64,000 nt of DNA, taken from Ruixingdingia sedimenti (lineage in GTDB: Bacteria; Pseudomonadota; Alphaproteobacteria; Rhodobacterales; Rhodobacteraceae). Shown one piece after another: positions 13,139 through 21,931 of this stretch (positions within the stretch are counted from its first letter, which is position 1; every line of letters starts with the position of its first letter). Position numbers and translations under genes: made by a program. The stretch is taken from assembly GCF_031432425.1 (NCBI RefSeq), contig NZ_JAVKPH010000003.1, positions 181,402 to 245,401 of the forward strand. The letters are read 5' to 3'. The notes beneath the pieces were generated by a model that saw only the letters and a program-made list of their open reading frames with translations, was not told where the DNA came from and did no database searches.

Positions 13139-14959
13139 ATGGCACGCGCACCCCTTCTTCAGCTTTCCGGCATCTCGCTGACCTTCGGCGGCAATCCCGT
13201 GTTCGACGGGCTCGATCTCACCGTCCAGCAGGGCGACCGGGTGGCGCTGGTGGGGCGCAACGGGTCGGGCAAGTCGACGCTGATGAAGGTGATGGCCGGG
13301 CTGGTCGAACCCGACGCGGGCGCGCGCGTGGTGCCGGCGGGCGTCAGCGTGGGCTATATGGAACAGGATCCCGACCTGTCGGCCCATGCCACGCTTGGCG
13401 ATTACGCCGCCGCCGGCCTGCCCGAGGGCGAGGCCTGGCGTGTGCCGGTGGCCGCCGAGGGTCTGGGTTTCCGCCCCGAAACGCCGGTCGCCACCGCATC
13501 GGGGGGCGAGCGGCGGCGGGCGGCGCTGGCCAAGCTGCTGGCAGAGGCGCCGGAACTGATGCTGCTCGACGAGCCGACGAACCATCTGGACATCGCGGCG
13601 ATCGAATGGCTGGAAGGCCAGTTGGCCGAAACGCGGGCGGCCTATGTCATCATCAGCCACGACCGCGCCTTCCTGCGCCGCCTGACGCGCGCCACGCTCT
13701 GGATCGACCGGGGCGAGGTGCGCCGGCGCGAGGCCGGGTTCGAGGGGTTCGAGGACTGGCGCGAAACCGTCTGGGCCGAGGAGGACGCCGCGCGCCACAA
13801 GCTCGACCGGCGCATCAAGGCCGAGGCGAAATGGGCGGTGGAGGGGATCAGCGCCCGCCGCAAGCGCAACATGGGCCGCGTGCGGGCGCTGGAGGCGATG
13901 CGCGCCGAACGCGCAGCACAGATCCGCCGGCAGGGCACCGCGGCGCTGGAACTCGACAGCGGGCCGGTGTCGGGCAAAAGGGTGATCGAGGCGGTGGGGA
14001 TTTCCAAATCCTGGGGCGAAAAGGCGATCATCCGCGACTTTTCCCTGCGCGTGCTGCGGGGCGACCGGGTGGCTTTCGTCGGGCCGAACGGGGCGGGCAA
14101 GACCACGCTGCTGCGGCTCCTGACCGGGGAAATCGCGCCCGACAAGGGCACCGTCACGCTTGGCACCAACCTGTCGGTGGCGGTTTTCGACCAGGCGCGC
14201 GCGCAGCTGAACCCCGACCTCAGCCTGTGGGAAAGCCTGACCGGCGATGCGGACATGCGGGTGTCGGGGCAGGCCGATCAGGTGATGGTGCGCGGGGTGC
14301 CGCGCCATGTGGTGGGCTATCTCAAGGATTTCCTTTTCGACGAGGCGCAGGCGCGCGCGCCGGTCCGTTCGCTGTCGGGGGGCGAAAAGGCGCGGCTTCT
14401 GCTGGCGCGGATCATGGCGCGGGAATCGAACCTGCTGATCCTCGACGAGCCGACGAACGATCTGGACGTGGAGACGCTGGACCTGTTGCAGGACGCGCTT
14501 GGCGAATACGACGGCACGGTGCTGCTGGTCAGCCACGACCGCGATTTCATCGACCGCGTGGCGACGCAGACCGTGGTGCTGGAAGGCGATGCGCGCGCGG
14601 TGGTCTATGCCGGCGGCTGGACCGACATGCAGGCGCAACGTGCGCTGGCCGCGCCGGGGGCGGTGGTGCGGCCTGCCGCGGCGGCGAAGGCCGAAAAGCC
14701 CGCCCAACCCGCCGCGAAACCCGCCGCCCGCGCGGGGCTGAGCTTCACCGAGAAACACCGGCTGGACGAATTGCCCGCCGTCATCGCGCGGTATGAGGCA
14801 GAGATCGCCCGGCTGACCGGCCTTCTCGCCACCCCCGACCTGTTCACCACAGAGCCGGTGAAGTTCCGCAAGGCGACAGAGATGCTGGCCGAACGGCAGG
14901 CGGCGCTGACGGCGGCGGAAGAGGAATGGCTGGATCTGGCCGAACGCGCCGAGGGGTAG
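13139..14959 (+). CDS. uup: ABC-F family ATPase (Uup-like)
   Basis: 606 residues from the ATG at 13139. Two ABC domains in one chain without membrane segments: first Walker A GRNGSGKST (39-47) and signature SGGERRRAALA; a linker rich in Arg/Lys (about 215-275); second Walker A GPNGAGKTT (about 314) and signature SGGEKARLLLAR; both Walker B motifs read LLDEPTNHLD and LILDEPTNDLD. The C-terminal ~90 residues form the Uup-type coiled coil (LSFTEKHRLDELPAVIARYE). ABC-F proteins act on ribosomes; Uup also affects DNA branch migration. The coiled coil makes Uup the best fit, but other ABC-F subfamilies cannot be excluded. Confidence 0.9.
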   Translation: MARAPLLQLSGISLTFGGNPVFDGLDLTVQQGDRVALVGRNGSGKSTLMKVMAGLVEPDAGARVVPAGVSVGYMEQDPDLSAHATLGDYAAAGLPEGEAWRVPVAAEGLGFRPETPVATASGGERRRAALAKLLAEAPELMLLDEPTNHLDIAAIEWLEGQLAETRAAYVIISHDRAFLRRLTRATLWIDRGEVRRREAGFEGFEDWRETVWAEEDAARHKLDRRIKAEAKWAVEGISARRKRNMGRVRALEAMRAERAAQIRRQGTAALELDSGPVSGKRVIEAVGISKSWGEKAIIRDFSLRVLRGDRVAFVGPNGAGKTTLLRLLTGEIAPDKGTVTLGTNLSVAVFDQARAQLNPDLSLWESLTGDADMRVSGQADQVMVRGVPRHVVGYLKDFLFDEAQARAPVRSLSGGEKARLLLARIMARESNLLILDEPTNDLDVETLDLLQDALGEYDGTVLLVSHDRDFIDRVATQTVVLEGDARAVVYAGGWTDMQAQRALAAPGAVVRPAAAAKAEKPAQPAAKPAARAGLSFTEKHRLDELPAVIARYEAEIARLTGLLATPDLFTTEPVKFRKATEMLAERQAALTAAEEEWLDLAERAEG

Positions 14960-15105
14960 CGCGGGCCAGCGCCCGGGCCGGGGCTTGCCCCGACCTGCGG
15001 CGGATCGGCTTTCGCGCCGCCGGAGCCGGGTTGCCAACATAAGCTATCGGAGAAACCGGCAGGCCAATGGTCTGACGGATTGAGCTTCGGTTCCCCCGCT
15101 CTCCT

Positions 15106-15325
15106 TGGCGAAGGCACGTGCCTTCGCCACCGCGATTCAGATCGCGTTGCCCCGGCCGGGGGCCCCAAGCCCCCGGCCAGCGCCCGCCCCGCCCATGGCG
15201 GGCGCTTCTCGCCCGCCGGGGCAGGCGCTGGCCTGGCCATTTCTTCCAGCATCACCGCCCCTGATGGCACCGCCGCGCGAACGGGCGGGGGAAACGCGGT
15301 GCGTTTCCTGTTCCCGCCCGGCCCG
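15106..15325 (+). repeat. Dispersed GC-rich repeat, copy 1
   Basis: This ~220-bp block in the 536-bp gap between uup and ade recurs in inverted orientation at 32083-32300, with near-identical ends (GGCGAAGGCACG..., GGAAACGCGGTGCGTTTCCTG...) and a shared GC-rich core with internal dyads, for example GGCCGGGGGC/GCCCCCGGCC. A stretch of about 40 bases in the middle has diverged. No gene is visible in it. The remainder of the gap (14960-15105) holds nothing recognisable. Confidence 0.85.
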
Positions 15326-15495
15326 AAGGGCGGGGCTGACCGCCGGACCGCCACAGGCCGGGCCAGCGCGGACCGCCCCCCCCGCCACAGCCTGTCCCCG
15401 CCGCCGCGCGGCAGAATTTCCGCAGGAAAATCCGCGTCCCCCTTTGCCCGCCCCGCGATTTGCGCTTTGCTGGCCCAAAGCGAAAGGGGGCGGGC

Positions 15496-17202
15496 ATGGA
15501 TCGGATTGCGCGGCGTATCCGGCAGGGGCGGGGGGCGGAACCGGCGGATCTGGTGCTGCGCGGGGGGCGGGTGTTCTGCCTTGTCACCGGCGCGATGATC
15601 CCGGGCGATGTGGCGATCTGCGGCGACACCATCGTGGGCATCGGCGCGGAATACGCGGGCCGCCGGGTGATCGACGTGACCGGCGCCATATTGGTCCCCG
15701 GCTTCATCGACACCCATCTGCATATCGAATCCTCGCTCGTCACCCCGTTCGAGTTCGACCGCTGCGTCGCCCCCCGGGGCGTGACCACCGCGATCTGCGA
15801 CCCGCACGAGATCGCCAATGTCGCGGGGCTCGACGGCATCCGCTATTTCCTCGACGCCGCCACGCGCACGGTGATGGACATCCGAGTCATGCTGTCGTCC
15901 TGCGTGCCCTCGACCGCGATGGAAACCGCCGGTGCCGCGCTGGACGCGGGTGATCTTGCCGCGCTGGCGGACCATCCGCGCGTCCTGGGGCTGGCGGAAT
16001 TCATGAACTACCCCGGCGTGCTGGCGGGCGATCCGGGGTGCCTCGCGAAGCTGTCGGCCTTTGCGGGCCGCCATATCGACGGCCACGCGCCGCTTCTGTC
16101 GGGGCGCGACCTCAACGCCTATATCGCCGCCGGGATCCGCACGGAACACGAGGCGACCAGCGCCGCCGAGGCGCGCGAAAAGCTGCAACGCGGGCTGCGG
16201 GTGCTGATCCGCGAGGGCTCGGTGTCCAAGGACCTTGCCGCGCTGGCGCCGGTGCTGACCGACACGACCGCGCCCTTCATGTGCCTGTGCACCGACGACC
16301 GCAACCCGCTGGACATCGCCGAGCATGGGCATCTCGATCACATGATCCGCGAATTGATCGCACGCGGCTGCCCGCCGCTCGCCGTCTATCGCGCGGCGAG
16401 CCTGTCGGGGGCGGAGGCCTTCGGGCTCAAGGACCGCGGGCTGATCGCGCCGGGGCGGCGGGCGGATATCGTGGTGCTGGACGGGCTGGAAAGCTGCCGC
16501 GCGCGGCTGGTGCTGTGCGGGGGCGTGGTGGCCGATGACGCGGCCTTCGCCGCGCGGCAGGTCATCGCCCCGGTCGCGCGGCAGTCCGTCCGCGCCCCGG
16601 CGGTGACGGCGGCGGATTTCCGCAACCCCGGCCGCAGCAACGACTCGGGCGGTACGGTGCCGGTGATCGGCATCCTGCCCGGCAAGATCATCACCGAGCA
16701 CCTGCGCGTCGAGGTTACGGCGCAAGACGGCGACCGCCCGCCCGACCCCGCGCGCGATCTGGCCCGCATCGCGGTGGTGGAACGGCACGGCAGGAACGGC
16801 AATATCGCCACCGGCTTCGTCCGGGGGTTCGGTATGACGCGCGGCGCCATCGCCTCGACCGTCTGCCACGATCACCACAACATCGCCGTGGCGGGGGTGG
16901 ATTACGCCGACATGGCGCTGGCGGCGAACCGTCTGGGGCAGATCGAGGGCGGGTTCGTCGTGGCAGCAGGGGGCGAGGTTCTGGCCGAACTGCCGCTGCC
17001 GGTGGCGGGGCTGATGAGCCTTCAGCCGTTCGAGGCGGTGCGCGACCGCCTGACCGCCCTGCGCGCCGCCGCCCGCAGCCTCGGCGTGGTGCTGGAGGAA
17101 CCCTTCCTGCAACTCGCCTTCCTCGCCCTGCCGGTGATCCCGCACCTCAAGATCACCGACCGCGGGCTGATGGACGTGGACCGCTTCGCGCTGATCGGCT
17201 GA
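15496..17202 (+). CDS. ade: Adenine deaminase
   Basis: 568 residues from the ATG at 15496, which has an AAAGGGGG ribosome site. An amidohydrolase-fold enzyme that converts adenine to hypoxanthine plus ammonia in purine salvage. Visible features: metal ligands in IDTHLHIESS (H74, H76), the GVTTAICDPHEIANV segment, a conserved Glu in LGLAEFMNYPGV, IDGHAPLLSG, EHEAT, and CTDDRNPLDI with the active-site Asp. The C-terminal adenine-deaminase domain has MTRGAIAST and HDHHNIAV. Length matches the AdeC/YfdA group. It is flanked by copies of a dispersed repeat on both sides and stands alone. Confidence 0.95.
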   Translation: MDRIARRIRQGRGAEPADLVLRGGRVFCLVTGAMIPGDVAICGDTIVGIGAEYAGRRVIDVTGAILVPGFIDTHLHIESSLVTPFEFDRCVAPRGVTTAICDPHEIANVAGLDGIRYFLDAATRTVMDIRVMLSSCVPSTAMETAGAALDAGDLAALADHPRVLGLAEFMNYPGVLAGDPGCLAKLSAFAGRHIDGHAPLLSGRDLNAYIAAGIRTEHEATSAAEAREKLQRGLRVLIREGSVSKDLAALAPVLTDTTAPFMCLCTDDRNPLDIAEHGHLDHMIRELIARGCPPLAVYRAASLSGAEAFGLKDRGLIAPGRRADIVVLDGLESCRARLVLCGGVVADDAAFAARQVIAPVARQSVRAPAVTAADFRNPGRSNDSGGTVPVIGILPGKIITEHLRVEVTAQDGDRPPDPARDLARIAVVERHGRNGNIATGFVRGFGMTRGAIASTVCHDHHNIAVAGVDYADMALAANRLGQIEGGFVVAAGGEVLAELPLPVAGLMSLQPFEAVRDRLTALRAAARSLGVVLEEPFLQLAFLALPVIPHLKITDRGLMDVDRFALIG

Positions 17203-17229
17203 GGGGGAGCATTCGGCCCCCCGCTCTGG

Positions 17230-17287
17230 CTGGCGAAGGCGCGCGCCATCGCCACAGCGATGTCGGTGGAGTTGCCCCGACCCGGCC
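17230..17287 (+). repeat. Dispersed GC-rich repeat, partial copy 2
   Basis: A diverged, truncated copy (about 58 bp) of the left end of the repeat at 15106-15325, in the same orientation: CTGGCGAAGGCGCGCGCCATCG then GTTGCCCCGACCCGGCC. It fills most of the gap between ade and the convergent Hint gene. Confidence 0.6.
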
Positions 17288-17294
17288 AACCGCC

Positions 17295-18287
17295 CTATCG
17301 CGCCGGGGGTTCGGGCAGTTCGGTGCCGAAATGCTGCGACTGGCTCAGCCCGGGGAAGCGTGCGCGCAATTCCTCGGCCAGCCCGTCGGGCAGGCGGGCG
17401 ATGGTGGTGTCGTTGATCATCAGGCTTTCGACCGGGATGCCCTCGGCATAGATGATCTCGTGCCGCTCGAACACCAGGCTGAAATATTCCGCGAACCCGC
17501 CCTCGCGCAGATAGATGCGGCTGCCGTCCACCAGATGGCGCGCCTGCACCAGCAGTTCGGCAGTGGCCACCCCCGCCCGCCGGTCGCGCTGGTAGAGAAA
17601 CAGGCGATGGTGCTGGCCCACGATCAGGTCGGCGTCGTTGCCCATCGTGCCGGCGGCGATCACCACCGGGGCAAAGCCGCCGCGCGCGCGCAACGTGGTG
17701 CGCCCGATCCAGCGCAGCGGCTGCGGCCCGTGATCGCGCGTCAGCACCCGGTCGCCGGGCTGCAACTGCTCGATCGGCACCTGCGCGCCCGAGGCGAGCG
17801 CGATCCGCGTGCCGCGGCAGAAGGACAGGCACAGAAGATCGGCCAGCCGCACGTCGGCGGGCGAATCCTCGGCCGACAGCAGCGTGTATTCGGTGCGCGG
17901 CGCGATGGCCGACAGCGGCAGCACATGGATGCCGGCGGCCGATGACCGCCCCGCCGCGCGGTGGTGCAGCACCAGCAGTTCCACCCGGTCGCCGTCCGGC
18001 GCCATCATCACCAGCCGCGCCGTCAGCATCACCGGATCGCCGGGCGCGCCGACCTCCGACCCCGGCGCGACCAGCTGTTGCCGCCCCGCCGCCGCCGCAT
18101 CGCCCCTCGGCTGCGCCAGCGCCAGCAGACGCGGCTGCGCGTCGGGATCCAGTTCGTAGATGTCGCCCAGGCTCAGTTCCGCCGGCGCGCCGAGCCCGTC
18201 GCCCAGATTGGCCCCCGAGACGACATAGATGTCGCCCGCGGGATAAACGCTGAGCCGCTGCGCGGCGCCATCGGCTTCTTGGGTCAT
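17295..18287 (-). CDS. Hint (Hedgehog/intein) domain protein
   Basis: 330 residues from the ATG at 18287. The N-terminal ~140 residues form a beta-rich segment of the type found in Rhodobacterales Hint_2 proteins (YPAGDIYVVSGANLGD). The Hint_2 domain follows: LCLSFCRGTRIALASG with the splice/cleavage-type Cys, then PIEQLQPGDRVLTRDHGPQP and LRWIGRTTLRARG, then LIVGQHHRLFLY with the block-B-like His. It ends LMINDTTIARLPDGLAEELR. These proteins are numerous in Rhodobacteraceae; self-cleavage is assumed from the family, while the biological role is unknown. No signal peptide is visible. Confidence 0.85.
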   Translation of the reverse strand: MTQEADGAAQRLSVYPAGDIYVVSGANLGDGLGAPAELSLGDIYELDPDAQPRLLALAQPRGDAAAAGRQQLVAPGSEVGAPGDPVMLTARLVMMAPDGDRVELLVLHHRAAGRSSAAGIHVLPLSAIAPRTEYTLLSAEDSPADVRLADLLCLSFCRGTRIALASGAQVPIEQLQPGDRVLTRDHGPQPLRWIGRTTLRARGGFAPVVIAAGTMGNDADLIVGQHHRLFLYQRDRRAGVATAELLVQARHLVDGSRIYLREGGFAEYFSLVFERHEIIYAEGIPVESLMINDTTIARLPDGLAEELRARFPGLSQSQHFGTELPEPPAR

Positions 18288-18436
18288 CGGGGCCTCCGGG
18301 CTGCGGGCCGGCGGGGGGCCGGGCCTCGGCCCCGGATAGCCCCCGCGCCACCGCGGCGTCAACTGCGGTTCCGTCTGCGGTTCCGTCGGGCGCCATCCGG
18401 TGCTAGACCAAGGCGCGCGGTAGGGCGGAGGACGGC

Positions 18437-18520
18437 ATGGATCTGGGCATCAGGGGCAAACGGGCGCCGGTCCGTGCCGCATCGCGCGGGCCGGGGCGCG
18501 GGGGCGCCGCCGCGCGATGA
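18437..18520 (+). pseudogene. 27-codon ORF resembling a truncated SDR N-terminus
   Basis: The ORF runs from ATG at 18437, with a GGAGG ribosome site at 18427-18432, to TGA at 18518-18520, overlapping the ABC ATPase start as ATGA. The peptide MDLGIRGKRAPVRAASRGPG resembles the first strand and glycine motif of FabG-like short-chain dehydrogenases of this bacterial group (of the pattern MDLGIxGKRALVxAASxGLG), with key residues changed. It may be the remnant of an SDR gene replaced by the ABC ATPase gene, now acting as a translated leader. The resemblance is from memory of the family, so confidence is modest. Confidence 0.4.
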
Positions 18521-19608
18521 CAGAGGCCGCGACGCCACGGCTCGAGGTCGCGGGCCTCTCGCGCCGCTTCGGGGCAAGGGCGGTGGTGGCGGACCTGTCG
18601 CTCGCCATCGCGGCGGGGCAGGTGACATGCCTTCTGGGCCCCTCGGGCTGCGGCAAGTCCACCACCCTGCGCATCATCGCCGGGGTGGACCGGCCCGATG
18701 CGGGCACGATCCGCATCGACGGGCGGGTGGTCTGCGACGACCGGGTGGCGGTGCCGCCGGAACGGCGGTCGGTCGGGCTGATGTTCCAGGATTTCGCGCT
18801 TTTCCCGCATCTGACGGTGGCGGGCAATGTGGGCTTCGGGCTGGCGGGGATGGACCGGCAGACCGCGGCGGCGCGGGTGGGCGAGTTGCTGGAACGGGTG
18901 AACCTGCCGGGCTTCGCCGCCAAATACCCGCACGAATTGTCGGGCGGCGAACAGCAGCGCGTGGCGCTGGCCCGGGCGCTCGCCCCCCGCCCCCGGGTGA
19001 TGCTGATGGACGAGCCCTTTTCCGGCCTCGACAACCGGCTGCGCGACGGGATCCGCGATTCCACGCTCGACCTGCTCAAGGAAACCGGCACCGCGGTGCT
19101 GCTGGTCACGCACGAACCCGACGAGGCGATGCGCATGGCCGACGAGATCGCGCTGATGCGCGACGGCCGCATCGTCCAGCAGGGCGCGCCCTACAACATC
19201 TACAATGCCCCGGCGGACCGCGCGGCGGCGGCGTTCTTTTCCGACATCAACGTGATTCGCGGCATTTCGCGCGGGGCGCTGACGGAAACGCCCTTCGGCG
19301 TGTTCCTGACCCCCGGCCATGCCGACGGCGCGGCGGTGGAGATCGTGATCCGCCCGCAGCATCTGAAGATCGAGCTGGACCGCAACGGCCGCGGCCCGAG
19401 CCCCGACACCCGCAACGGCGCCGCCGCGCGCGGCATCGTCACCCGGGCGCGGTTCCTCGGGCGGGAAAGCCTGGTGGAATTCCGGCTGGAGGCCGACGGC
19501 ACGCGGCTGACCGCGGCGGTGCCGGGCGTGTTCCTGCCGCGCGCAGGGGCGGCGCTGTGGCTGATGATCCGGCGCGACCGCTGCTTCGTCTTTCCGGCGC
19601 GCCCGTGA
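18517..19608 (+). CDS. FbpC-type ABC transporter ATP-binding protein
   Basis: 363 residues. ABC ATPase with Walker A GPSGCGKST (41-49), Q-loop MFQDFALFP, signature LSGGEQQRVALARAL, Walker B VMLMDEPFSGLD and H-loop VTHEPDE. The C-terminal ~130 residues form a TOBE-like domain. Similarity to Fe(III) transporter FbpC is suggested by FQDFALFPHLTV and the IYNAPADRAAAAFFSDIN tail. No permease or binding-protein gene is adjacent, so it is an orphan ATPase and the substrate is uncertain. Translation is probably coupled to the short SDR-like ORF through the ATGA overlap. Confidence 0.85.
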   Translation: MTEAATPRLEVAGLSRRFGARAVVADLSLAIAAGQVTCLLGPSGCGKSTTLRIIAGVDRPDAGTIRIDGRVVCDDRVAVPPERRSVGLMFQDFALFPHLTVAGNVGFGLAGMDRQTAAARVGELLERVNLPGFAAKYPHELSGGEQQRVALARALAPRPRVMLMDEPFSGLDNRLRDGIRDSTLDLLKETGTAVLLVTHEPDEAMRMADEIALMRDGRIVQQGAPYNIYNAPADRAAAAFFSDINVIRGISRGALTETPFGVFLTPGHADGAAVEIVIRPQHLKIELDRNGRGPSPDTRNGAAARGIVTRARFLGRESLVEFRLEADGTRLTAAVPGVFLPRAGAALWLMIRRDRCFVFPARP

Positions 19609-19663
19609 CGGGCCGGGCAGGGGGCATTCTGCCCCCTCTTGGCTGCGCCAATTCACCCCCTGA

Positions 19664-19740
19664 GGATATTTAAGGACAGAAAATGAAGGGGAGCGCTTCC
19701 GATGAAGGGGGACGGCTTCACTTTCTGTCCCCAAATATCC
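19664..19740. repeat. Palindromic intergenic repeat, copy A
   Basis: Imperfect inverted repeat: left arm GGATATTTAAGGACAGAAA (from 19664), right arm TTTCTGTCCCCAAATATCC (to 19740). It lies between the convergent FbpC-type ATPase and HTH genes and probably acts as a bidirectional terminator. It is a member of the family also seen at 22811, 29005, 36971, 39662, 42426 and 51465. Confidence 0.75.
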
Positions 19741-19786
19741 CCGCGCGGCGCGCCGCCGACCGCGCCACCCGCACTGCCGCCATGCG

Positions 19787-20140
19787 TCAGGGCAGGTCGA
19801 TATCCGCCTGCGGCAGCAGCGTCGCCACCTTCATCAGCAGGCTTTTCGCCGCCCGGGCGCGGGGATGGCTGTCGTCGGCGGCGATGCGGCTCAGCCCCTC
19901 GGACAGCGCGTCGAGTTCCTCTGCCGTCAGCATCGTCGGCGGCAGCACCAGCGGCGCGCGCAGGATATAGCCGAGACCCCGTTCCCCCTCGACTGGCAGG
20001 CCGGTCTGCGCCATCACCGTCATGTCGCGCCAGATCGTGCGCGTCGACACGCCGAGCGCCTGCGCCAGTTCGGCGGCCGTGTGCAACCGGCCGTCGCGCA
20101 GGATCTGGATGAGGTCGTAAAGGCGCTGGTCGCGTTTCAT
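19787..20140 (-). CDS. Short HTH regulator (YafY/DeoR-type N-terminus)
   Basis: 117 residues from the ATG at 20140. An HTH_11 winged helix (MKRDQRLYDLIQILRDGRLH, TAAELAQALGVSTRTIWRD) is followed by YILRAPLVLPP and LTAEELDALSEGL, the linker seen before the WYL domain in YafY-type regulators. The WYL domain itself is absent; the protein ends about 50 residues later, about half the usual length of 230. Either this is a short variant or a C-terminally truncated relic. It is divergent from tatA. The target is unknown. Confidence 0.8.
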   Translation of the reverse strand: MKRDQRLYDLIQILRDGRLHTAAELAQALGVSTRTIWRDMTVMAQTGLPVEGERGLGYILRAPLVLPPTMLTAEELDALSEGLSRIAADDSHPRARAAKSLLMKVATLLPQADIDLP

Positions 20141-20323
20141 CGGGGATGTCCGGGTTCGCGCCTCCAGCATAACCCGGCGCGGCCGCGGGCGACAGGGCCC
20201 GACTACTGACAAAATACTGTCAGTAGGCGGGCCCTCGCCTCCAGATCGGCTTTGAAGGCGGCGGGGCTTCGGCGTAGATCAGGGTCATGCGGGGAATCCG
20301 GTTGGCCCCGAACGGAGGTAGAC

Positions 20324-20539
20324 ATGCTGAACAACATCGGCCTTCCCGGCCTTCTGCTCATCGCGGTCGTCGTGCTCGTGCTGTTCGGGCGCGGCAAGAT
20401 CAGCTCGCTCATGGGCGAGGTCGGCAAGGGCATCACCGCCTTCAAGAGAGGCGTGAAGGACGGCACCGAGGAGATCGAGAAGGGCGTGACCGAGGCCGCC
20501 CGCGACGTGACCCCGCAGGCCGAGAAGGACAAGGTCTGA
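20324..20539 (+). CDS. tatA: Sec-independent translocase TatA
   Basis: 71 residues from the ATG at 20324, preceded by GGAGG. One N-terminal membrane helix (GLPGLLLIAVVVLVLFGRGK) followed by an amphipathic helix (ISSLMGEVGKGITAFKRGVK) and a short charged tail. The FGRGKI hinge is the TatA signature. It is the pore-forming subunit of the Tat system for folded proteins and the first gene of tatABC. The gap to tatB is 31 bp. Confidence 0.95.
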   Translation: MLNNIGLPGLLLIAVVVLVLFGRGKISSLMGEVGKGITAFKRGVKDGTEEIEKGVTEAARDVTPQAEKDKV

Positions 20540-20570
20540 GCGCCCGCAAGGGCCAGGGGGAAAGAGCGCG

Positions 20571-21029
20571 ATGTTGGACATCGGTTGGGGTGAACTGCTG
20601 GTGATCGGCGTCGTGGCGCTGATCGTGGTGGGGCCCAAGGACCTGCCGGAGATGTTCCGCACCCTTGGGCGGTTCACCGCCAAGGCGCGGGCGATGGCGC
20701 GCGATTTCAGCCGCGCGATGGAGGCTGCGGCCGACGAGGCCGGGGTCAAGGACGTGGCCAAGGACCTGCGCAACGTCACCAGCCCGAAAAGCATGGGGCT
20801 CGACGCGCTGAAGGACGCCGCGACCAAGTTCGAATCCTGGGATCCGACGCGCCCCGCCGCACCCGCCAAACCCACCGTGACGACCGGCGCAGGCGCCGCC
20901 GGCGCCAAGGAGGCCGCCGCGGCCGCGGTGGCCGCACGGGCCGCTGCCCCGGCCGCCGACGCCGCCCCCGTGGCAGAGACTGCGGCAGAGACGCCGGCGG
21001 CGCCCCAGGACAAGCAGGACCAGGCATGA
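20571..21029 (+). CDS. tatB: Sec-independent translocase TatB
   Basis: 152 residues. MLDIGWGELLVIGVVALIVV is the membrane helix with the conserved Glu-8, followed by GPKDLPEMFRTLGRF and an amphipathic helix. The C-terminal ~60 residues are an Ala/Pro-rich tail of low complexity (TTGAGAAGAKEAAAA). TatB forms the signal-peptide receptor complex with TatC. It overlaps tatC by 4 bases (ATGA). Confidence 0.95.
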   Translation: MLDIGWGELLVIGVVALIVVGPKDLPEMFRTLGRFTAKARAMARDFSRAMEAAADEAGVKDVAKDLRNVTSPKSMGLDALKDAATKFESWDPTRPAAPAKPTVTTGAGAAGAKEAAAAAVAARAAAPAADAAPVAETAAETPAAPQDKQDQA

Positions 21030-21931
21030 GCCGCCCCGACGATATCGACGATACCAGCGCGCCGCTGATCGAGCATCTGGCGGAACTGCGGTCCCGCCTG
21101 CTGTGGTCGGTGGGGGCCTTCCTCGTGGCGATGGTGCTGTGTTTTGTGGTGGCCGAGCCGATCCTCGACTTCCTGCTGCGCCCGATCGAGCGCGCGATGC
21201 GCGATCTGGGCAACCCCAATCCGGTGATGCAATACACCGCCCCGCAGGAATATTTCTTCACGCTGGTGCGGATTTCCATGCTGGGGGGGCTGGCGCTGTC
21301 CTTTCCGGTGGTGGGCTATCAGCTGTGGCGCTTCGTGGCGCCGGGCCTTTACCGCAGCGAAAAGGCGGCCTTCCTGCCGTTCATGCTCGCCTCGCCGGCG
21401 CTGTTCCTTCTGGGGGCGGCCTTCGCGCAATATGTCGTCACGCCGATGGCGATGGCCTTCTTCCTCGGCTTTGCCGACGCCTCCTCGATCCTGACGGCGC
21501 TGATGCCGGTGCTGACCGATACGCCCGAGGCCGTGGCGGAGGCGCCCGCGGCCACGCAGGGGATCGGCATCGTCTTTCAGGGCAAGGTCAATGAATCGCT
21601 CGATATTTCCATCAAGCTGATCATCGCCTTCGGCCTGTGCTTTCAACTGCCGGTGCTGTTGACGCTGATGGGCAAGGCGGGGATCATCACCGCGGCGGGG
21701 CTGGGTGCGATGCGCAAATACGCCATCGTGCTGATCCTGATGGTCGCCGCCATCGTGACGCCGCCCGATGTGATCACACAGCTGATCCTGTTCGGCGCGG
21801 TCTATCCGCTTTACGAAGTGTCCATCTTCCTGATCCGCCGGATCGAAAAGCGGCGCGAGGCGGAACTGCGGGCCCAGGGCCTGTGGGACGATGACGAGGA
21901 CACGGACGAAAAGGACACCGGCAAGGCATGA
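21026..21931 (+). CDS. tatC: Sec-independent translocase TatC
   Basis: 301 residues with six membrane helices. Signature residues at the start include LIEHLAELRSRLLWS (the conserved Glu and Arg contact twin-arginine signals) and, in the first periplasmic loop, QYTAPQEYFFTLVRISML. A longer periplasmic loop (SSILTALMPVLTDTPEAVAE) than in E. coli is present, as in other Rhodobacterales. The C-terminus is charged and cytoplasmic. It overlaps the DUF815 ATPase gene by 4 bases. Confidence 0.97.
   Translation: MSRPDDIDDTSAPLIEHLAELRSRLLWSVGAFLVAMVLCFVVAEPILDFLLRPIERAMRDLGNPNPVMQYTAPQEYFFTLVRISMLGGLALSFPVVGYQLWRFVAPGLYRSEKAAFLPFMLASPALFLLGAAFAQYVVTPMAMAFFLGFADASSILTALMPVLTDTPEAVAEAPAATQGIGIVFQGKVNESLDISIKLIIAFGLCFQLPVLLTLMGKAGIITAAGLGAMRKYAIVLILMVAAIVTPPDVITQLILFGAVYPLYEVSIFLIRRIEKRREAELRAQGLWDDDEDTDEKDTGKA

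Noticed and set aside
14605..18396. 1263-codon minus-strand open frame opposite uup, ade and across the Hint gene
   Set aside because: It is antisense or out of frame to three recognised genes, and its translation has no domain structure.
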